Below, one piece after another: positions 61,165 through 64,000 of a stretch of DNA of 64,000 nt. Position 1 is the stretch's first letter. Each line of letters starts with the position of its first letter. Location of the stretch: assembly GCA_002943765.1 (NCBI GenBank), contig PQWQ01000029.1, positions 372,001-436,000 of the forward strand, read 5' to 3'. This stretch comes from Psoroptes ovis (lineage: Eukaryota > Arthropoda > Arachnida > Sarcoptiformes > Psoroptidae). Under the pieces are notes generated by a model. It was not told the DNA's origin. It made no database searches and worked only from the letters and a program-made list of their open reading frames with translations. The translations under genes were made by a program, and so were the position numbers.

Positions 61165-62439
61165 TTACAATGAAAACGGAAACAATTGATTATTGGTGTT
61201 GGAATTTGGCGTGCCGAATTGATTAAGAATTTGACTTAAATTTCCATCGCCGCCTCTTTGATTCTCAGTGTTACTGCTGCTACCGGTGCCGAAAGCATTG
61301 TTAAGATTAACGATCTCACTTGGAACTTGTTGTCCGCCGAAACCGAATCCATCTAAACCTGTATTCGGTATTTGCTGCCCTTGGTTTTTTCCAGCGTTGC
61401 CATTATTGCTGTTGTTATTGTCACCATTAATCATATCCATATTGCCATCCAACATCAAGCTCGGATCATCACCTAGATAAGTATCAAAATTATTCAAATT
61501 TCCCGCGAAATCATCCAGTCTATTATAATCACTTTGATCTGCCCCGGCCAAGCCTGGTCGGGCAAAGTTAAAATTATTCCTACTTGGTGGCGAGAAATCG
61601 AACATTCCATCATCATTGTTGTTTGCATTGTTTTGGTTATTACTGAACAAGCCATCATTGCTCTTTCCATCATTCGTATTCGTGTTTCCCGAGAGAAGAT
61701 TATTCAGATTAAAATCAGTAAAATCATTTGCATTAACTGGAACTTCAACAGGAGGTACTGGAACTGGAGGTGCTGGTACTTGTCGTGGCTGTGCAGGTTG
61801 GTTGACTTGCTGATTATTTCCATCATTGTTATTATTATTATCATTCTCTGGTATGTGTATTTGATCTAATATTGGTATACCATTTTCATCTAATGGCAAA
61901 TTTTTATTCTGTATTACACGTACAGGTCCCAATTGTTTGGGATCAATGCCAAAAAAATTCGGTAATTCTATCGGTAATTCTTGTGTATTATTGTCATTAT
62001 TATTATTGTTGACGACGATGACGCCACCACCGTTGCCATCATTTTGATTATTTTGATTAACATTATCACCGAATGGTTGAAAATATGTATAACCAGTGCG
62101 ATATGGTTTGATACCTGTATTATATGAATAGCCTTGATTGTAACCACGATTTATTGCTTGCGGATTTTGTTGCTGTCGATTCGCTGTATTTTGATTTTGA
62201 TTTTGATTCTGATTCAATGAATCATTATCGGCACCATATACATTACTATTTGTCTTCGATGGTGTTGTCGTTTTTTTCGTTGCTTCATTTGCCGATGCTT
62301 GCAATGGTTGCGGTTTATTTGAATTTTCAACGATTGGTGAAGCATTTACAATGTTTGTGTGCTGTTGATTAATGAAAATATTTAAATTAATCGTATTTAA
62401 TATAAATAAAAATCGAAAAATTGATGATGATATAATCAT
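61165..62439 (-). CDS. Secreted Asn/Gln/Pro-rich cysteine-free protein, function unknown
   Basis: 424 residues from ATG at 62437-62439 to TAA at 61165-61167, in one exon. The N-terminus is a signal peptide with probable cleavage after VNA near residue 33, before SPIVEN. The mature chain is Asn/Gln rich with short landmarks: a Tyr/Gly segment (GYNQGYSYNTGIKPYRTGYT), NFFGIDPKQLGPVRVIQNKN, a Pro/Val stretch (PAPPVPVPPVEVPV) and a Gly-rich end (LDGFGFGGQQVPSEIVNLNN). There is no cysteine and no second membrane span. The composition suggests an extracellular structural or matrix-type protein, for example cuticle-associated, but no known domain is visible. Non-repetitive landmarks and a sustained frame support that it is real. 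Confidence 0.72.
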   Translation of the reverse strand: MIISSSIFRFLFILNTINLNIFINQQHTNIVNASPIVENSNKPQPLQASANEATKKTTTPSKTNSNVYGADNDSLNQNQNQNQNTANRQQQNPQAINRGYNQGYSYNTGIKPYRTGYTYFQPFGDNVNQNNQNDGNGGGVIVVNNNNNDNNTQELPIELPNFFGIDPKQLGPVRVIQNKNLPLDENGIPILDQIHIPENDNNNNNDGNNQQVNQPAQPRQVPAPPVPVPPVEVPVNANDFTDFNLNNLLSGNTNTNDGKSNDGLFSNNQNNANNNDDGMFDFSPPSRNNFNFARPGLAGADQSDYNRLDDFAGNLNNFDTYLGDDPSLMLDGNMDMINGDNNNSNNGNAGKNQGQQIPNTGLDGFGFGGQQVPSEIVNLNNAFGTGSSSNTENQRGGDGNLSQILNQFGTPNSNTNNQLFPFSL

Positions 62440-64000
62440 TTTTTATTTTTTTCGAATCGTTCTTTGAATGATTATATTCATATAAATTTATTGATTAAAC
62501 ATTTGAGTAGATATTTGGCGAAAAATTTCAATTCAAAATTCAATTTGATTTATTTTTCATTTGATTTATCGTTGATCCTGTACCGTTCAAAGAACAACAC
62601 AAATGATATGATACAGTTTTTGATTGAAAAGTTTTATTTTCAAATTCGTTTAGAAGAAAGCTTAAAACATGAATCATACCAAACATTTAGATTGACAATT
62701 GACTAATATGTCATTTTTTTAAATTTAAAATCAAAGATTTTTGAGAAAAAATAGAACCGAAGCATTACGCGTGTATACGCCTATTTAAGTAAACTTTGCT
62801 TAAGCAAAAAAATTTAAAATTCATCATTATTTTTATGATTGGCCAATAGTTGACAATTAATAATTGACAAGTTTTTGCCTAAGATAATAATAAATATGAA
62901 ATTTCCGAAATGTTTAAGAAATTGAAATCATATTTCAAAATCGTCCGCAACCGCACATTCATTCATTCGAATCATTTCGATTTGATTTCATTATCACCAT
63001 TGAAAAATTGTATTTGTATATATCAATGAAACCAACTGAATGAAAAACATTGACCCAGTTCATGAATCATTTCTTTCGATATTCACGGTTTTTTTGGTTT
63101 AAGAAAATGTTCAATTTCTCTATTCAAACATGGACGCATAAATGTGTAAAATTGCAATTAAAATGCAATCGTTTTTCGTTTGTTTCATTTTTGTTGTGAT
63201 TTATTATCACTCTTAGCCTTGACAATATCCTGTTCCGGTCGCATATAAATGTTCATTTCATTAAATGTAACAATAAGACAATCGCTAGCAATCATTTAAG
63301 ATTATATTGAAATTAAAATTGAAAGCATATGACAATTATTTCGTTACTCAATGTGAAATTATTGGCATTAATTTGTCACTTATTACTAATTTGTCTTTGA
63401 TTTGCATAAATGATTCATATAATTTGTCCAATATTATTTCACATTGATTTTTGATGATGATAAAACAAGCAAAATTATTTACAAATGGGAGAGAGAAATG
63501 GACTAAGAAAGAATGTTTTTAGGAAAACACAAATTCACAGGTGTACAAGTAATAATTCGAATTGGTGGATGTCGAAAATTTGTATTAATTTTAGGTTTTT
63601 TGTTTGAAAGAGTATTTGTCAGTATAAATGACAATGATTTAAATATTTTATTTCATTTTTTTCAATTTTAGGCTTCAATTTTTTGTTTTAGTTTCATTTG
63701 TTCGGACATTTGTGCATTACAGCAGTGTGTATGGTTTATGAGAGCGCATATACTTATACAAACAACGATGTGAGTGTCTATTTTGATTATTTAAATTATT
63801 AAATTCAAACTGACCATTTGTTTGTTTAATATTTTGAAATTTTTAAAATTTGAAAACATTATTTCAATCATTTATTCCTATTTTTCAATTTGTTTTGTTC
63901 AACACATCCATTGAATATTTATTTCAAATTTTATTACCCGAATCTATTGAACAATCATATTTTTCTCTGGTCCACCTTACGTGAAGATATTATTATTATT
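62440..64000. other. Terminal noncoding stretch
   Basis: The first few hundred bases are the presumed promoter of the minus-strand secreted-protein gene. The rest is AT-rich with no supported gene. A TATA-like CATATAAATG near 63242 and possible splice-like signals near 63595, 63671 and 63978 could belong to a gene beyond the window, but nothing can be confirmed. Confidence 0.4.

Noticed and set aside
61268..61869. Plus-strand frames opposite the secreted protein gene
   Set aside because: Mirror frames of a longer minus-strand gene that has a signal peptide and coherent composition.
1..64000. tRNA or rRNA genes
   Set aside because: Visual scanning for T-loop-like GTTCGA-type motifs with a pairable acceptor stem gave no convincing candidate; a covariance-model scan would be decisive.
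63940..64000. Possible minus-strand exon end with GTAAGG donor-like sequence at the window edge
   Set aside because: Only a few dozen bases are visible and no frame or partner can be tested.

Overview
The window looks like nuclear DNA of an AT-rich animal with very small introns (about 55-75 bp in the gene-dense part), tight gene packing, and proteins full of Asn, Gln, Ser, His and Asp runs. MRPS22, SCHIP1 and a FOG/U-shaped protein make it metazoan. Compact genes, AT bias and poly-Asn/poly-Ser coding fit an arthropod, and best an acariform (dust- or scab-mite-like) mite. The mite assignment is inference. I saw no bacterial, organellar, tRNA, rRNA or CRISPR features.

Left part (1-9220) is a housekeeping cluster. 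It holds the 3' end of an unrecognised gene (+), SCHIP1 (+), PSMC3IP/HOP2 (-), NOP14 (+), MRPS22 (+), ELP5 (-) and purine nucleoside phosphorylase (-). Neighbours are 4 to about 310 bp apart, except for 1.05 kb before SCHIP1. PSMC3IP and NOP14 share a 172-bp divergent promoter with a CCAAT box and a CACGTG E-box. MRPS22 and ELP5 converge with only 4 bp between stop codons. Three of the genes serve translation (ribosome assembly, mitoribosome, tRNA wobble modification).

Middle part (9221-41610) is a 32-kb stretch with no recognisable protein gene. It carries 17 copies of a roughly 80-bp palindromic, TA-flanked, mariner-type MITE, plus an eighteenth copy in the first intron of the next gene. 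It also holds several near-perfect palindromes and simple repeats. It ends at a very large four-exon FOG (Friend of GATA, U-shaped/ZFPM) gene at 41611-57536. That gene encodes about 2786 residues, with seven C2HC/C2H2 fingers, a PLDLS CtBP-binding motif and long homopolymeric tracts. The desert is plausibly its cis-regulatory domain.

Right part (57537-64000) has two minus-strand genes for secreted, cysteine-free proteins of unknown function. Between them lies a 1.9-kb minisatellite of about 44 units of 44 or 42 bp with higher-order alternation. The last 1.5 kb shows no supported gene.

The most unusual items are the dense hairpin-MITE field upstream of the GATA cofactor gene, the phased T-tract minisatellite, and the expanded FOG protein.
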